Positions 5,922-6,420 of a stretch of 6,420 nucleotides of DNA are shown here, in pieces. Source of the DNA: an uncultured Anaerosporobacter sp. Its GTDB lineage: Bacteria > Bacillota > Clostridia > Lachnospirales > Lachnospiraceae. The position numbers and the translations under genes are program-made. The notes under the pieces are model-generated. The model did not search any database, was not told the DNA's origin, and saw only the letters and a program-made list of their open reading frames with translations. The first letter of the stretch is position 1. Every line of letters starts with the position of its first letter. The DNA lies in NCBI GenBank assembly GCA_945787925.1, contig CALZJY010000124.1:1-6420 (forward strand). Reading direction: 5' to 3'.

Positions 5922-6353
5922 AGCTAAGAATTTTAATGAATGAATGCCTGTCAAACGTTGAATTCCTTCTACTAATATTGAGAAATCACTGGCTGTCGGT
6001 AGAATTTCTACGCTTAACGTTATTAACGCAATCCCGTTGATTGGAATCGCCTGATTTATAGTCAAAATGTTGGCTCCAAAATCCGCAATGCGATTCAACA
6101 CACAACTTAACAACCCTGGTTGATCTTGCATCTGAATCATAAATGTAATATTTTTTCCTTTTGTGTTTTCATGAAACGGAAAAATATCGTCTTTATATTT
6201 ATAAAATGAACTACGGCTAATGCCAACGGCCTCAGTCGCCTCCTGAACAGTAAGGGCTTCGTCCGACTCTAATAATCTTTTTGCAGACACTACTTTCAGC
6301 AAAACTTCCGGTAATGCATTCTTCTTAATTATATAATACTTTTCATCTTCCAT
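5913..6353 (-). CDS. PheB-like HTH-ACT domain protein (UPF0735)
   Basis: This 146-residue cytoplasmic protein has two parts. Residues about 33-56 (LTVQEATEAVGISRSSFYKY) look like a helix-turn-helix, followed by the family signature KDDIFPFHE. Residues about 69-143 form an ACT amino-acid-binding domain with the typical DQPGLLSCVLNRIADFGANI segment. Length and layout match Bacillus PheB (about 147 residues), which lies beside pheA. Here the protein is the first visible gene of the hom cluster, 4 bases from hom. I infer a role as a sensor of an aspartate-family or aromatic amino acid, either regulating the operon or partnering an enzyme, but the family function is not established. AAAGGTGG (6361-6368) is 7 bases before the ATG. 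An overlapping out-of-frame ATG 4 bases earlier closes after four codons. The promoter is not evident in the 67 bases left before the window edge. Confidence 0.9.
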   Translation of the reverse strand: MEDEKYYIIKKNALPEVLLKVVSAKRLLESDEALTVQEATEAVGISRSSFYKYKDDIFPFHENTKGKNITFMIQMQDQPGLLSCVLNRIADFGANILTINQAIPINGIALITLSVEILPTASDFSILVEGIQRLTGIHSLKFLARE

Positions 6354-6420
6354 ACATCCACCACCTTTGTATGTGCTGCAAATACACTTGTTTTTCCTAG
6401 AAAGATGTTAACACACATTT

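Noticed and set aside
6371..6420. Possible promoter upstream of the PheB-like gene (TTAACA as -35 on the minus strand).
   Set aside because: No acceptable -10 lies 16-18 bases downstream. The best TGTATT is 19 away. The operon leader probably continues outside the window.

Overview
The window looks like chromosomal DNA from a low-GC Gram-positive anaerobe, most likely a clostridium of the Lachnospiraceae type. The reasons are a base composition near 40% GC by eye, strong purine-rich ribosome binding sites, PheB/UPF0735, Tex, Hom and LysC proteins of Firmicutes character, and a polytopic protein with the look of Lachnospiraceae hypothetical membrane proteins. The family-level placement is an inference. 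There are no phage, IS, CRISPR, tRNA or rRNA signatures, and no gap longer than about 150 bases lacks a gene.

Layout. Positions 1-594 (minus) hold the N-terminal 198 codons of the transcription accessory protein Tex, running off the left edge. A 141-bp divergent region follows, with one promoter for each direction and a perfect 10-bp palindrome between the two -35 boxes. Positions 736-2064 (plus) encode an unrecognised six-helix membrane protein with a large C-terminal domain. A 17-bp-arm perfect inverted repeat lies inside its coding sequence. It converges on the next block, and the two share a terminator hairpin at about 2068-2103.

The right two thirds is a minus-strand amino-acid cluster, in transcription order: an HTH-ACT protein of the PheB family (6353-5913), homoserine dehydrogenase hom (5908-4703), an archaeal-type phosphoglycerate-mutase homologue (4622-3420) and aspartate kinase lysC (3318-2110). 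LysC makes aspartyl phosphate and Hom makes homoserine. The mutase-like protein, embedded between them, is a good candidate for the missing homoserine kinase (ThrB replacement) rather than a glycolytic enzyme. The HTH-ACT protein is a plausible amino-acid sensor. Together they cover the aspartate-to-phosphohomoserine branch except aspartate semialdehyde dehydrogenase, and threonine synthase is also not in view.

Three regulatory details stand out. lysC contains an in-frame internal start with a near-perfect Shine-Dalgarno that would yield a separate ACT-domain beta subunit. A strong terminator-like hairpin separates hom from the mutase-like gene with no room for a promoter after it. The pheB-like/hom junction is translationally coupled. 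I do not see a wholly new defence or mobile system here.
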